Shown in pieces: positions 1 through 18,519 of a DNA stretch of 64,000 nucleotides. A program made the position numbers and the translations under genes. Source of the DNA: Calendula officinalis (taxonomy: Eukaryota > Streptophyta > Magnoliopsida > Asterales > Asteraceae); the NCBI GenBank assembly GCA_963853835.1, contig OY970830.1, forward strand, positions 32,821,966-32,885,965. The letters run 5' to 3'. Position 1 is the stretch's first letter, and the number at the start of each line of letters is the position of its first letter. A model generated the notes under the pieces. The model ran no database searches, was not told the origin of the DNA, and saw only the letters and a list, made by a program, of their open reading frames with translations.

Positions 1-839
1 ATCGGAGATGGTGACCGAAGCTAAATCCAACACCCATCATCCTCTATTTTACATGATTTTTTTGGCTGTGGGTGTACTCCGGTAAACAAGTTCGCCGCCG
101 CTAGTGATGTCGAGAGAGGTTCTTCCCCTTCTGATTCCGTCTCCGGTGGTGATGGTGGTGGCCGTGGGCCAGTATCCACCCATTCTGATCTGGTTCTTGT
201 AACTAACACCTATTTTATCCAAATTTTACTTGAAATCTGGAAATCAAGAAGGGAATCCATTGTCAAACACTCATTATCTCGAATTTTACTTGACTCTGTG
301 TTGTGGTTGTATAGCACTAACATTATCTCAGACCATCAAAGTAGCCACTATAGCCTTTATTGCAACAGAATTATCTTGATATTTTTATGGTTTTGAGATG
401 AAGAATCGTGAGAGAAGAATGAAAGGATGAAGATTATGATTTGATATTCTTATGATTTGATTTTGGTTTTAATTTTGGTTTAAGCACTTTAATATTTAAT
501 AGAATTTGATTTTGGTTACTAGGGTTTTGTTTTTTAAAAAGAGGTGTGTATGTTTAAGTAGATATGTACCTAACGCATGGATAATTGTATATATGTTTTG
601 TTTTATATTTTTTGAAAAAATAAATGGGAAAAGACCAATTTGCCCTCATGTGCTTTGCACATTTGGGGCTTTAACAGAAAATTTTAACATCGTTTGGCCT
701 AAAGGACCAAACGTGCAAAATCGGTAAACATAAAGGACTACACTTGTCGAAATTAAAAGATTAGGACCACACTTGCAATAGGGTATCATCTTAAAGGACC
801 ATTTGTGTAATTAACTCAAAAAAAAAACTTGGATTCTTT
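1..839. other. Unassigned intergenic sequence with part of a dispersed repeat
   Basis: I recognise no gene here. A short open frame on the minus strand (21-209) is proline and glutamate rich and matches no family I know. The end of the stretch, about 780-823, reads AAAGGACCATTTGTGTAATTAACTC and closely resembles the terminal repeat of the foldback MITE at 3889-4235. The preceding 600-780 repeats words such as 'aaaggacca', so this is probably a degraded relative of that family. Confidence 0.4.
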
Positions 840-1310
840 TCTACTTTATTTACTTTCTTTCCACATCAAGAAACCTTCTTATTCCCTTGATTGCATCCCC
901 TTCAATCAAATCTATATTACTTTGTCTGATTCTTTCATCTTTTACTCTTCTCTGTTTTCCTCAGGTTAAAATCTATTCAAACTAACAAAAAAGCGAATCA
1001 AAATGATTGATTTTTAGTTGAAAACCTTGTGCTATAATAGGGTTTATGCTTTACCCTTCAGAAAAGTTTCATCTTTTTGAATTTATCTTCACAAGTTCCT
1101 TTTGTTTGATTCCTTCACTAGTCAAATCTGCTGAAATTTAGAAAGAAAAAGAAAACCCTATATAAAAAAATGTTTAATTTTTAGTGGAAATATTGTCAGA
1201 TTCGATCTGGGTTTTTGATATATTACGGTTTATACAATACCCATTGAAAAAGTTCCATCTTTTTCAAAATTTCTTTGAGAAATTCAAGTGGCGTTTTGAG
1301 TAGGGTTTTA
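840..1310 (+). promoter_or_regulatory. Upstream region and 5' leader of the MUB gene, with an imperfect duplication
   Basis: The 470 bases before the MUB start codon contain two similar blocks, about 1010-1085 and 1178-1260. Both run 'atttttagt.gaaa', then 'ggtttat', then 'ttcatcttttt' or 'ttccatcttttt'. This looks like an imperfect tandem duplication of leader or promoter sequence. Pyrimidine tracts near 830-960 would suit a plant promoter or leader, but I cannot place a TATA box or transcription start with confidence. Confidence 0.4.
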
Positions 1311-2811
1311 ATGGCTGCTGAAGAACTGATTGAAGTCAAATTTAGGTTACCTGATGGCAGAGATATTGGACCAGACAAATACAGTTCTACTTCTACTGTT
1401 GCGTATCTCAAAGAGAAAATAATTTCACAATGGCCTAATGGTAATTTCCCTTCATGATCTCATTTTTATTAATTTTCTTGGATAACTCTTGTAATTTTAC
1501 CTATTTTTTAGTGGGATTTTTGTTATTTTTGGCTGATGAGAATTTTAATTTATACAATTTATTAGTTTCTACCTTTGATATGTAAAGAAATTAAGGTGTC
1601 CTTTCATTCAAATTCGTTGATGATCCTTACACTAAGTTTTATTCTGTATAACCTTAATTTTAATGAATTTAGATATCTGCTTAATTGGGCTTCAATTATT
1701 ATGCATGTTCCTTCATAATTAAATTTCACAAAAAAAAAAATTTGAATAAATTGCAAACATTACATGATAAGGAGTTGATTTAGAAAATGATACGATCCTA
1801 TTATATTAGGATATTATTATTATTATTATTTAAGTATTATTATATTATGATTTTATTATTATTTAGTTTCCTTGTTTATCTAGGTCTAGAAATAGGGCCG
1901 GCTCTATTAATAGAGACCGATTCCCTCATTGTTTAGTCATTGAGAATTTGGTTATTGTTTCAGTATTATTAGTCTTTCATTGTTAGGGAGAAACCTGGTT
2001 CTCGAATTCCAGGATTATCATTTATTCAGTTTGCTTTCGGTGATTTACACCGACAGCCTTCTTTAATTGTTTGGTTCGTAACAGAAAACTGAATATTAAG
2101 ATCAGTGTGAAATGACCTAGGTACCCCTGACTTTAAGCATCGAACTTTCTTATTCTAACTTAGATTCTTGAAATCCAGTAGTCACTTAAAAAGACATGAT
2201 TTTGTTGCTACAAAACAATGTTTTTGATCTCCAAATTTGTGACTTTTTGACAGAAAATGAAAATAGGCCTAGAACAATAAACGATATGAAGCTCATAAAT
2301 GCTGGAAAAATACTGGAAAATAACAAAACTCTTGCTGAATCTCGGTCTCCAGTCAGTGAAATTCCAGGAGGTGTGATCATTATGCATGTTGTTGTTCGTC
2401 CTCCGAATGCAGATAAAAATAACGGTAATTTAATTTTATATCAAAGGGTAGTTATGTCATTTCACTTCATAACAACTGTGATTACTTCTTGTATATGAAC
2501 TGCAGTTGCAGAAAATAATCCTAGAATTCTAAGAAAAGAAGGTGCATTTGACTTTTTGAAGTCAAATGTGCTGTTGTAGTTATGCGAAATCGATCTTCAT
2601 TTCGTTATGTGAATTGTGAATGAATGTAAACTACACTCTTTTAAAAATTCAAAGATTTCATATTGAATTCGAAGTATAAAAGATAGTTGTTTAGTCAAAC
2701 TTAATGTATGTCTGATTTTGAAACAATTTATTTTATAATGTTTGTGATTTTGTAACAGAAAAATCGCAAATTGTCCATGAAAAGAGCAGTTGTTCTTGTA
2801 CGATCCTTTGA
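1311..2811 (+). CDS. Membrane-anchored ubiquitin-fold protein (MUB), three exons
   Basis: The exons are 1311-1440, 2254-2424 and 2759-2811, all with GT/AG borders and phase-1 junctions, giving 117 residues. The protein starts MAAEELIEVKFRLPDGRDIG, a ubiquitin-like beta-grasp opening. It continues with the family signature around LISAGK-like LINAGKILENNKT and RSPVSEIPGGVIIMHVVVRPP, and ends in CTIL. Plant MUBs are ubiquitin-fold proteins of about 113-120 residues. Their C-terminal CAAX box is prenylated, so they sit on the plasma membrane, where they bind E2 ubiquitin-conjugating enzymes of the UBC8 class. The terminal Leu predicts geranylgeranylation (family knowledge), and a cysteine two residues upstream of the CAAX cysteine could be palmitoylated (inference). 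The length matches the family and no damage is visible. I cannot tell which MUB paralogue it is. Confidence 0.9.
1441..2253 (+). other. MUB intron 1
   Basis: This 813-base intron has a GTAATT donor and a polypyrimidine-CAG acceptor. It holds an ATT/TTA-rich run near 1808-1865 and otherwise no gene or element that I recognise. Confidence 0.7.
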
Positions 2812-3529
2812 TCATGAAGCAAATTCACATGGTTTTGAATTGAGGTGCTGCTAAATTATGTTTCAAAAGTTACTTTTGAATCTGAAAGATGAAAGCAAGT
2901 TTGATTGTTTGTTGTAATATCATATATAGTCAATTATATACACATATAAAAAGTTTGTAGAATTACTTTATGTAATTTATTTTTTAATTGTTATTACGAT
3001 TTAATATTGTAGTAATTCGTTTTTAATGTTTTGGATAAACAAATATCTCCTTTCAATTATAGTTAAGTGTCTCATTCTATATATAAAGTTACCAATATCC
3101 AGAATACCTTTTATCTTAAGAGCTAATTAGAATACTAAAAATAAAATAAAATAATCAGCTTTACACCATTTTATCTATGGACAATAATTTTGGGACGGAG
3201 GGAGTAGTAAAATTACTATTTTATCTTACTTTTACTTTTAAACACCATTTTATTTAAAATGAGTGTATCTCTGATAGGAAATGGGTAGTTTAATACTAGA
3301 AGGGGTAAAATAACAAATAGTTAGTAGTTTGGGGAAAATGAATAAATAGGTTGGTTATGTGTTGAGTGATACGCACTTTTAGAAGAAATATTTTAGGGTT
3401 TGTATTAGCCTTATAAATTAAACTCATTAATAACTTTTATTATTTACACCACCATAAAACTTTGCATCTTATAACCATTTTCCCAACATAAATCAAGATT
3501 CTTATTCACAAAAATTTAGTTAACTAATA
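2812..3529. other. Intergenic region between MUB and the C2/coiled-coil gene
   Basis: The two genes converge here, so it should hold both 3' ends. It is AT-rich. The only recognisable item is a degraded Stowaway-like MITE (3046-3204), listed separately. Confidence 0.5.
3046..3204. mobile_element. Degenerate Stowaway-like MITE
   Basis: The right end reads GGGACGGAGGGAG followed by TA, the hallmark end of plant Stowaway/mariner MITEs. The left end, TA then TCTCCTTTCAATTATAG, is a decayed version of the inverted end. Other members here are at 17502, 44641, 50078, 59544 and 59725. Confidence 0.55.
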
Positions 3530-10698
<7,169 letters not shown>

Positions 10699-12176
10699 TA
10701 TTGCATAACCGAAGTTATAGAACCTACAATAGCATACCATAAAATAAAATAAACAACACACTTTACAACAAAATGTCATATGATTGCTCAAATCTAGCAT
10801 TAATATTCTTGTACATGTAGAAACTTTACGCATTACAATCAGAAAACCAAGATGTATAATATATGATGAAAAAGTATTAGTAATAAAGTATACAGATGCC
10901 ATAGAAAATTAATCATGTTTTGATACTTAAACATTTCCAAAAAGTAAAAATGAATCTTGCATTATGTCATAATGTGGTAAAACCCTGATTAGGATTCAAT
11001 TATTTTTAATTAATTAAACACTATTCAACAGTGAGAACTGAGAAATCACTAAATACACAGATTTGTGATTAATAAACTCAGATCTTGTGTTATTACAATT
11101 CATGATTTGCAAGTAACACACATTGAAATTCTTCATGATCAAACAAACAATGAACTCAAAATCAAAGTAAATGCTTACCTTCGTCAAGTGAGTGGTGAAA
11201 TTGACTCTGATCCGAAACCCTAAGCAGTATGAAGATGAACTTGAATCAAGAAAAAGGGAATAATAGAAAAAGAATATAAAAAAGAAAGAATTTGGAAAAA
11301 TACCCAAAAATGTACAATCAAAGTTGAAGATAATTTAAAGGGGAAAAAACCCTTTTTCTTGAAACAGTAGCTCAATGTCGAGCTCAAGAAATGTAGGAAA
11401 AAAAAATATAAAATGACAATAACACTGTAAAACCCACTTCCGTAATTTGATGAAAATAATTAAAAATCATTAATTTTTGTTTAAGGTTTAAACTTTAACA
11501 TCAAATTTAGAAAACCCACTTCATGAAATTACTTAATTGTAAAAATTAAAACCAAAGATGAAACATTTACATCAAAGACCAGCATTATGTTACCTAACAA
11601 TGAGGGATCTGAGATGGGGAACTTGAAATGGAAGCAAAATTAGGGGAATCTGACAAAGATAGTGCGCTGGGTAGCGTGAAAAAACAGGAAAATTTCAAAT
11701 TGTTTTATTGTTTTTTAAATCAAATCGCCATCGAAAATGAAGAAAAAGATGTGAAATAGCAGAGACAAAAGAGAGAGAAAGAGGGAGTGTATGTGTGTGT
11801 AAACTGTTCAAAAGGTTGAAAATATGAAATTGTTTTTGTTAATTTTTATTTTTGGGAATAAAAAAGTGAAGAAAAAATATACAATTGATATCCCGCCAAA
11901 GCTTGTGATTTTCTTGAATTAATTTACTCGAACCATATGTTTTTTACTTTGATTCTTGTTCATGTTTTTTTTAATCAACAAAATATTGAAAATAAAATAC
12001 ATTTAGCAACTTTGCTCATTTTTCTTGTGATCACGTGAGTTAAAGATATCTCTTTTCTTTTAGATTGCATATCATTTTCTTTGCCGGAGATCTAGAAAAA
12101 ACAATCAATTTTAAGACAACATCATGGTTTTAATCCGATTGAGTCATTAGAATTTGTAGTTATAATTTACTTTAAC
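10699..12176. promoter_or_regulatory. 5' leader intron and upstream region of the C2/coiled-coil gene
   Basis: Reading on the minus strand, a probable untranslated exon lies above 11179, and its intron (11178 to 10724) has GTAAGC and TGTAG borders. Upstream sequence to 12176 is AT-rich, with a short GA/GT-rich stretch near 11760-11800. I see no other gene. Confidence 0.45.
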
Positions 12177-12655
12177 AAAGGAGGTTCATGATTTTTATAA
12201 AGTTCTGGGTACAAATCTTAGCTCTTAGATCAATCAACCCTCAAATCACCACCACTACCAGAATCACATTCGATTCAACACATCAACATCACCACCACCC
12301 ACGTGTATTAAATCACGTGTGATTCAACAGGGCCGACCACCACCACCAACAAATGTCGCCCAACGTCTCCACCTCCAACAACCTCTCGCCACCGTCGGCT
12401 ACTCGCAGTCACATGTGATTGCGTATCCAATCACATGTGATTGCGCCGGCCGGAGGCGGCGGGCGGCGGAGGGCAGCGGACGGGGGGCAGCGGCAGAGGA
12501 CGGCGGACGGCGGCCGGAGGTGGTGGCTGGCGGTGGTGGTTGATGTGTTGAATCACATGTGATTTGATGATGGTGGTGGTCGATGGATCTTTTGATCCAA
12601 TTGCTAAGATTTGTTCCTTGAGATTTTATAAAAATCAGGGACTCTCTAAACGTAA
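12177..12655. mobile_element. Mutator-like nonautonomous element with a GC island and CACATGTG palindromes
   Basis: The outer ends are inverted: the left end contains CATGATTTTTATAAAGTTCT and ACAAATCTTAGC, and the right end contains the reverse complement of nearly the same words. The interior has a very GC-rich block (about 12440-12540, CGGCGG-type) beside four copies of AATCACATGTGATT-like palindromes (12314, 12408, 12431, 12552), one of them CACGTG. It resembles the larger element at 16170-17415, which has a 9-bp target duplication; I could not resolve one here. Confidence 0.6.
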
Positions 12656-13781
12656 CTCTTTACTTATATTTAATACTATCTGGTAGATTTATTCAAGTAT
12701 TAATAAAGTTATACGAGTATTATATAGGGTTATGCTAATACGTGTCTCGTGGCATATGATAACGAATGTTTAATAAACTAAAATATCCTTAATTAGAGTA
12801 AAATGATATTCAAGAGTAATTAATGTTTTGTGTTATATTGATTTTACTCTTACCATAACTGAAAATTATGTGTTTTTATTAATTAAATGCATGTGCATAA
12901 AAGACATGTAACATTATCATGATAGTATAATGTGTCCTTGGAACACATATTAGCAAATCTATTATATATAATACATTTATGAACATGAGTTAACAGTGTT
13001 ATTTCTATTGGTTACTTGATATGTGTCTTTTTTTTTTACTTGACATGTGTTTTTTTAGTAACCTGAGTTTTGACTCGCTTTACGAGCTGACTAATCTGAG
13101 GGTGACACCTGTTTTGCAGGAAGCACGTAGCCAACGCGGGTAAACCTTCGTGGTCATATATGATTTTTTTTGCTCATAACAAATATCTTGGAAAGGAAAT
13201 ATCTTGAAACTCAAAATTTGTTTTGTTAATATAAAACAATATTTTGAGTATTGTATGAATATCAGTAATTAAATAATTTTTGGGAATCATATGAAAATCT
13301 TCCTAACTTTCGCGGGGTAAAAACATACTAATTAAAATTAAAAAGGAAAGTTTAGTTGTTTTTCCAACATTGCTGTCTTGTAGCTACATGTAAATTACAA
13401 AAACTGCACCAAAAAGATATATCAAAGAAATTTGGGTATTGGATATCTGTGTCGATAATATATTAATATTAGGGTATTGAAACACCAAATAACACCATTT
13501 GAACAACTATAGCATTCGGTAGAATATATATAAAACAACAATACCTAATTTCATCAAAAGAGGGATATGGAAAGATAGAATATAAACAACCATATCTCTA
13601 TTCCGGGTAGAGAGTCTATTTTCTAAACAAAATTTGACAAAATTGTGTATTTTGATAGAATATATAATTTGATGTAATGCTTGACTGTCGGTTTAAACAT
13701 TGAAATGTTTCTTAACCTAAAAAGGAAATTTGATTACTACAGTCAGAGTTGTATTCATATTATTATGAGTTAAAATTTTTA
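12656..13781. other. Intergenic AT-rich sequence
   Basis: I see no gene. A short stretch at 13060-13150 ('gagttttgactcgctttacgagctgac') is less AT-rich than its surroundings but matches nothing I recognise. Confidence 0.4.
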
Positions 13782-13789
13782 CTAAAAAG

Positions 13790-14085
13790 TAGGGGTGGAC
13801 ATTTGGACCGAAAAAACCGGACCGAACCGAAAACCGACTGAAACCGAACCGAGACCGATAACATGTTATTGGTTCGGTATCGGTTATATCGGTTCGGTTC
13901 TGTTCGATTTTCGTAAAAGGATGAGCATTCCGCCTAAAAAAACCAAACCGAAACTGAACTGGACCGAAACTGAACCGAACCAAGACCGATAACATGTTAT
14001 CGTTCGGGTTCGGTTTCGGTTTTGAAAATTTTTCGGTTTCGATTCTATCGGTTTTAGTTCGATTTTTGGACCATACTCACCCCTA
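13790..14085. mobile_element. hAT-like nonautonomous element filled with CGGTTCGGTTT words
   Basis: The ends are TAGGGGTG and CACCCCTA, fitting the hAT terminal pattern. They are flanked by a perfect 8-bp duplication CTAAAAAG at 13782-13789 and 14086-14093. The interior consists of repeats of CGGTTCGGTTT and its complement, plus two copies close to CCGATAACATGTTATCGG. It encodes nothing. Its closest relative here is the truncated copy at 50668-50982. Confidence 0.85.
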
Positions 14086-14093
14086 CTAAAAAG

Positions 14094-14563
14094 AAAGGGA
14101 AAAGGTTAATATTAGAAGGACAACTCGAAAGAGGACATAAAAAAGGGAATTAATTTTCATACCACACTTTTTGATTCCCCTACTACATTGTACAAATATT
14201 TCTGCCGATTATACAAGTATGTAAAGCAATCATTATGGTACATGGGTTAAAAGATGTGGTGTGAAAATCACCCCTCATAAAAAATGATTTTTTTTACTTT
14301 TTTCTTATTTACATGATCTGAAGATTTATAATTTATATAACTTTTTTCTGAAAAAAGTACACATGTGATCGGTAGATTAAATATAAATATTATTTTTGAT
14401 AACAACTCCACCATCTTTTTGAATTTTATATGAATGACGCCCAATCCTTCTCAAAGATTATCAATATTAACTGTAGTCTAATTGTGGCTCAAGATCAAGA
14501 CTCAACTAATTCAAGATTTTATTTTATAAAAATAAAAAGTTGCTATTTTATTATTTAAATCTA
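14094..14563. other. Intergenic AT-rich sequence
   Basis: I see no gene or element in this stretch between two hAT-like insertions. Confidence 0.4.
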
Positions 14564-14571
14564 GGGATGAT

Positions 14572-15455
14572 AATTATCATCCGACCTGATGGTCATCCAC
14601 TCAATTCGATCTGTTGGTGGTGGATATGGATGAAGTTAAATGAGTGAATATGAGTTATAAATAGAGTAAAATGGGTGAATATCAGATATGGATGAAGAAT
14701 ATGGAGGAATATCAGATATGAAGCGGATATAGATGTTTATTGGAGCGGATATGGAAGACGATTTGCAGTCTATTGATGAATTCACTTAACCTGAAATTAA
14801 CTTTTTTATATTATAATTTCACATTGTATAACTAACATTTGCCGGGCAATCAGTAGATGAATAGTGTATGGTGATTTTTTTTCTTCTTAGATATCTCCTT
14901 TCATAATAGTTTTTTAATGTTTGAATAATGCCCTTTTTTATACAATAATAGTTGTTTTTTTATAGTGTAATCTAAATAGTCTTTTTTATAGTTTTTTTTA
15001 TACAATTACATGTCTACACATTTTGTATTCAATAAAATTTATACACAACATTGAAGATAAATGAATTTGTAAACATTATAAACCATGCACTAAGCTTTTA
15101 TGTATATGAAATTATATTTTTATTTGTATCTATCAATATTTTGGGATTAGCTATACACTATGCTCTATACATCTAATGTAGGTGCGTAGTTATTTTTTTC
15201 GTTTATAAATTCTTTTGAAAGAAACAATGCACATATGCAACAAAAATAATAATTTTATCTATAATGTACTTTTGTTAGAAAACAATTTTCTTTCCATGTC
15301 CAACAAATGCACATTACCCGCTATAATCCAATGGATATGGATATGGATGGATGAAATGATTATAAATGGATATGGATATGGAAAATGTAAATCAAAATGA
15401 CTATGTACATGGACATCACATCATTTAATCCACATCTAACTCATTGTCATCCCTA
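14572..15455. mobile_element. hAT-like element filled with GGATATGGATG words
   Basis: The ends are TAGGGATGA and TCATCCCTA. The flanking octamers TTTAAATC and GCTAAATC match at six of eight positions, consistent with an aged 8-bp duplication. Both flanks of the interior carry repeats of GGATATGGAT, separated by about 550 bases of AT-rich sequence with no coding potential I recognise. Confidence 0.65.
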
Positions 15456-16160
15456 GCTAAATCCATTGTTATTATATAATTTAGGGTTTTTATCGACAAA
15501 ACATAAACCAATAGAATATAAGCGAGTCAAATGTGTTTTGTTGTTAGAAAAAAAGAGAGTCAAGTGTGGTGGTTTGAGTCAAACATCCACATTAACACTA
15601 GAATAATATCATCTCAGTATTCCTCATTTTACATTCTCACCCCAAATACCATTCACTCATAACTCAAGTCAAAACATCTTTCTGGGACCCACCAAAATAC
15701 TCGTCACCAACAACTCTACCCAACTCTCTTATAATAAATCTTTCATCTATATATATAGTAAGATTCAAGTAGTAATAAAATAAATATAAATAATATAAAA
15801 CTTGATTAGAGAACCCAAATAATTGAGTGTGATTAAATAAAACAAAGAAATAAATTGGATTGAGCATAAATAAATAAGACAAAATAAAAATAAAAAAAAT
15901 TATTTATCGACCAAAACTGAAAAACTAATCAATTGGGAGTACATAAGACATGCACAAATGTTTCAGTTATTGAGCCATCATTAGGGTAAAAAGGTTGCTT
16001 TTACTAGAAGATTATTTTATTAAGCCGTTAAAAAAAAAAAAAAAAAAAAAACTATCTTAGAGTAAACAAAAAGATTTGCCGTGCTACTTTTTTCCTTTAT
16101 ATATTAGAAAGTGTTAATCCTTTAAAAATAAACATTATAACTTACTAGTCAATTTAACAA
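15456..16160. other. Intergenic AT-rich sequence with a poly(A) run
   Basis: There is no recognisable gene. An A-run of about 24 bases at 16028-16051 could be a retroposon tail, but nothing upstream identifies one. Confidence 0.4.
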
Positions 16161-16169
16161 TATATAAAG

Positions 16170-17415
16170 TGAGTTGTATTCTAGGGAGTCCAAAAGATTT
16201 GTCTAGTCCCAAGGGATAAATCCTAGTCATTGGATCAAGATGGTCAAGATCAAATCCCCCACCTACAGCCACCGCCGGCCGCCGCCTCCGGCCGTCGTCC
16301 GCCGCCGCCGCCCGCCGTCCGCCGCCGGCGGTGGTGGTGGTGGTGGCTGACAGTGAAGGTGCCTTTGCTAATGGGGGTGGTGGTGGTATTGATGTATCGA
16401 ACCACATGTGCTTCACTAAAACACAGCATATTACTTCGAAGCACATGTGCTTCAGGTCACGAAACACATGTGCTTCAAGTCACTAAAAACATGAGTTTCT
16501 AAACACACAAGGGAGCATACGAAGCACATGTGCTTGACGTTATGTAACACATGTGCTTCACTACACGGAAAAAAAATCAAAACAAGTGGCGAACATATCA
16601 TTATGAAGCGCATGTGCTTCATAAAGCTAAGCACATGTGCTTCATAAAGCCAAACACATGTGTTTTTGTTCCTGAACACATGTAACTTACAAGCAAGTCA
16701 TTTGTGTTTGAATCACAAAGCACATGTGCTTGGCGTTATGAAACACATGTGCTTCACTACACAAAAAAAAAAATCAAAACAAGTGACGAACATATCATTA
16801 TGAAGCACATGTGCTTCATAAAGCCAAGCACATGTGCTTCATAAAGCCAAGCACATGTGCTTCATAAAGCCAAGCACATGTGTTTTTGTTCCTGAACACA
16901 TGTAACTTACAAGCAAGTCATTTGTGTTTGAATCACGAAGCACATGTGCTTGAAGTTATGAAACACATGTGCTTCACTACATAGAAAAAAAATCAAAACA
17001 AGTGACGAACATATCATTATGAAGCACATGTGCTTCATAAAGCCAAGCACATGTGCTTCATAAAGCCAAACACATGTGTTTTTGTTCCTGAACAAATGTA
17101 ACTTACAAGCAAGTCATTTGTGTTTGAATCACGAAGCACATGTGCTTGACGTTATGAAACACATGTGCTTCACTACACAGAAAAAAAATCAAAACAAGTC
17201 ACGAAGCACATGTGCTTCCAGTCACGACCACCACCGCCGGCGGCCACCTCCGGCCGCCGTCCGCCGCCGTCTCCGGCCGCCGGATAAGCACATGTGCTTG
17301 TAGTGGTGGTGGTGGTTTTGAATCTTGATCTTGACCATTAATTTTTCTTGATCCAAGGGCTAATAAATGTCCCCTGAGACTAGATAAAATTAATGGACTA
17401 CCTTGAACATTTCAC
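16170..17415. mobile_element. Mutator-like element carrying a dense CACATGTG palindrome array
   Basis: The element is flanked by an exact 9-bp duplication, TATATAAAG at 16161-16169 and 17416-17424, as expected for Mutator-like elements. Its ends are imperfect inverted repeats of about 75 bases; the left has GGAGTCC, TCTAGTCCCAAGGG and TTGGATCAAGATGGTCAAGATCAA, and the right their near complement. Just inside both ends lie CCGCCG-rich blocks (about 16262-16335 and 17227-17283) far richer in GC than the surroundings. Between them is a tandem array with a period of about 195-220 bp containing palindromes such as GAAGCACATGTGCTTC; I count about 22 exact CACATGTG. It has no transposase or gene fragment that I can identify. 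Confidence 0.8.
16401..17297. repeat. Tandem repeat of about 195-220 bp built from CACATGTG palindromes
   Basis: Successive unit starts at roughly 16521, 16717, 16937 and 17131 begin with AAGCACATGTGCTTG, then AAACACATGTGCTTCACTACA, an A-rich spacer, AACATATCATTATGAAGC, and one to three copies of a 23-base unit, CATAAAGCCAAGCACATGTG-type. The second-to-third interval is longer because it holds extra 23-base units. Variants such as GCGCATGTGC and CACATGTA are also present. Confidence 0.85.
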
Positions 17416-17501
17416 TATATAAAGTACATGAGTTATACATATCAAAATTAGATTTATATAAAATAAGCATTTGCCATTTGACAATTTTACCATACATAGT
17501 A

Positions 17502-17765
17502 TTCCCTCTGTCCCACAAAAAAGTTTACATTTCTCACTAAACTTTTGTCCCACAAAAAAGTTTACATTTCCCACATTTAATGGACCCCACATAATAAAAT
17601 ATTATTATTAGTAAGAACCCCACCATTAATATCCACTGTCTATTTTTCTCTCTCCAATCAAATCTTATATTATAATCAAAAGTATTACTAGTGACCCTAC
17701 CACTAACTATCAACTAAAATCATGTGCCCAAGAGAAATGTAAACTTCTTTGTGGGACGGAGGGAG
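17502..17765. mobile_element. Stowaway MITE
   Basis: The left end is TTCCCTCTGTCCCACAAAAA and the right end TTGTGGGACGGAGGGAG, flanked on each side by TA. It is 264 bp, inside the normal range for Stowaway elements. The left arm carries a partial internal duplication of CCCACAAAAAAGTTTACATT. Confidence 0.85.
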
Positions 17766-17770
17766 TATAA

Positions 17771-17811
<41 letters not shown>

Positions 17812-18099
17812 AAAAATTGAGTTTCATTTTGAAGTTGCATTAAATAGCCTTGCATTTAATAAAAAATTAAACAAAAGTTGAGTTCCTAAAATCACTTAAT
17901 TACAATAATACTTCATATATCTTGCAATAATGTTGCATCCAATAAAAATATTAAACCTACATAGGCCTAAGATGAAAAGCCACCATTAAAGTATTTAATT
18001 AATATTACTTAATTACATAGATATATAAATATAATAAGCCATGCATTTTATTATTAAAAAATCAATATAATTACCAAACATTTAATTATTAACCTTTCA

Positions 18100-18500
18100 T
18101 GATCTCAAATACAAACATTTCATCATCTCAAATTAAATTAAAGACGTTTCAAAAAATACATTTTATGTATAAACATTTCATAAATTTTGGAGAAATCATC
18201 AAATGGATTTACAAACAATGGACAAATGCCATAGAATTTGGTAGACAAAACATGTTCATGTCAACAAGCTTGCAAGTTGCAACAATACGGTCTATTAAGG
18301 TATCAAACGACCAATTGTTATTATCAATTTCTTATTATAATAGATTTGAATTTGTGTTGGATCTTTTACTCAAAACATATTGTTATTATCAATTTCTTAA
18401 TATCTTCTTTTTATGTAGGTGTTGATATTGTGATTGCTACACCGGGAAAAAAGCAAGAGAATGCTAAATTATAATAGATTTCGGAGCTTTTGGAGGTAAT
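18100..18500 (+). pseudogene. Helicase-like gene fragment, copy 1
   Basis: After an intron-like stretch ending TTTTTATGTAG, the sequence at 18418-18450 reads GVDIVIATPGK. This resembles the region of DEAD-box RNA helicases with the TPGR motif (Ib), with Lys in place of Arg. It runs on for eight residues and stops. An upstream block (18238-18300, 'ggtagacaaaacatgttcatg') resembles an exon but does not join in frame. The fragment is far too short to function. The assignment rests on one motif. Confidence 0.4.
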
Positions 18501-18519
18501 TTATATATCATTATTACAA

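Noticed and set aside
12319..12543. Proline/arginine/glycine-rich open frame in the GC island
   Set aside because: The frame is open only because CGG-rich sequence lacks stop codons; it lies inside a transposable element and matches no protein.
13795..13995. Open frames rich in TEPN and RFG text in the hAT-like elements
   Set aside because: They arise from CGGTTCGGTTT simple repeats in the element and are open on both strands alike.
16135..16679. Overlapping open frames with repeated KHMCF and EAHVL text
   Set aside because: They are translations of the CACATGTG repeat on both strands, so they reflect the array and not a peptide gene.
16401..17297. A CRISPR-like array
   Set aside because: Spacers are themselves repeated within the longer tandem unit, the repeats are palindromic and of variable spacing, and the context is a plant transposon.
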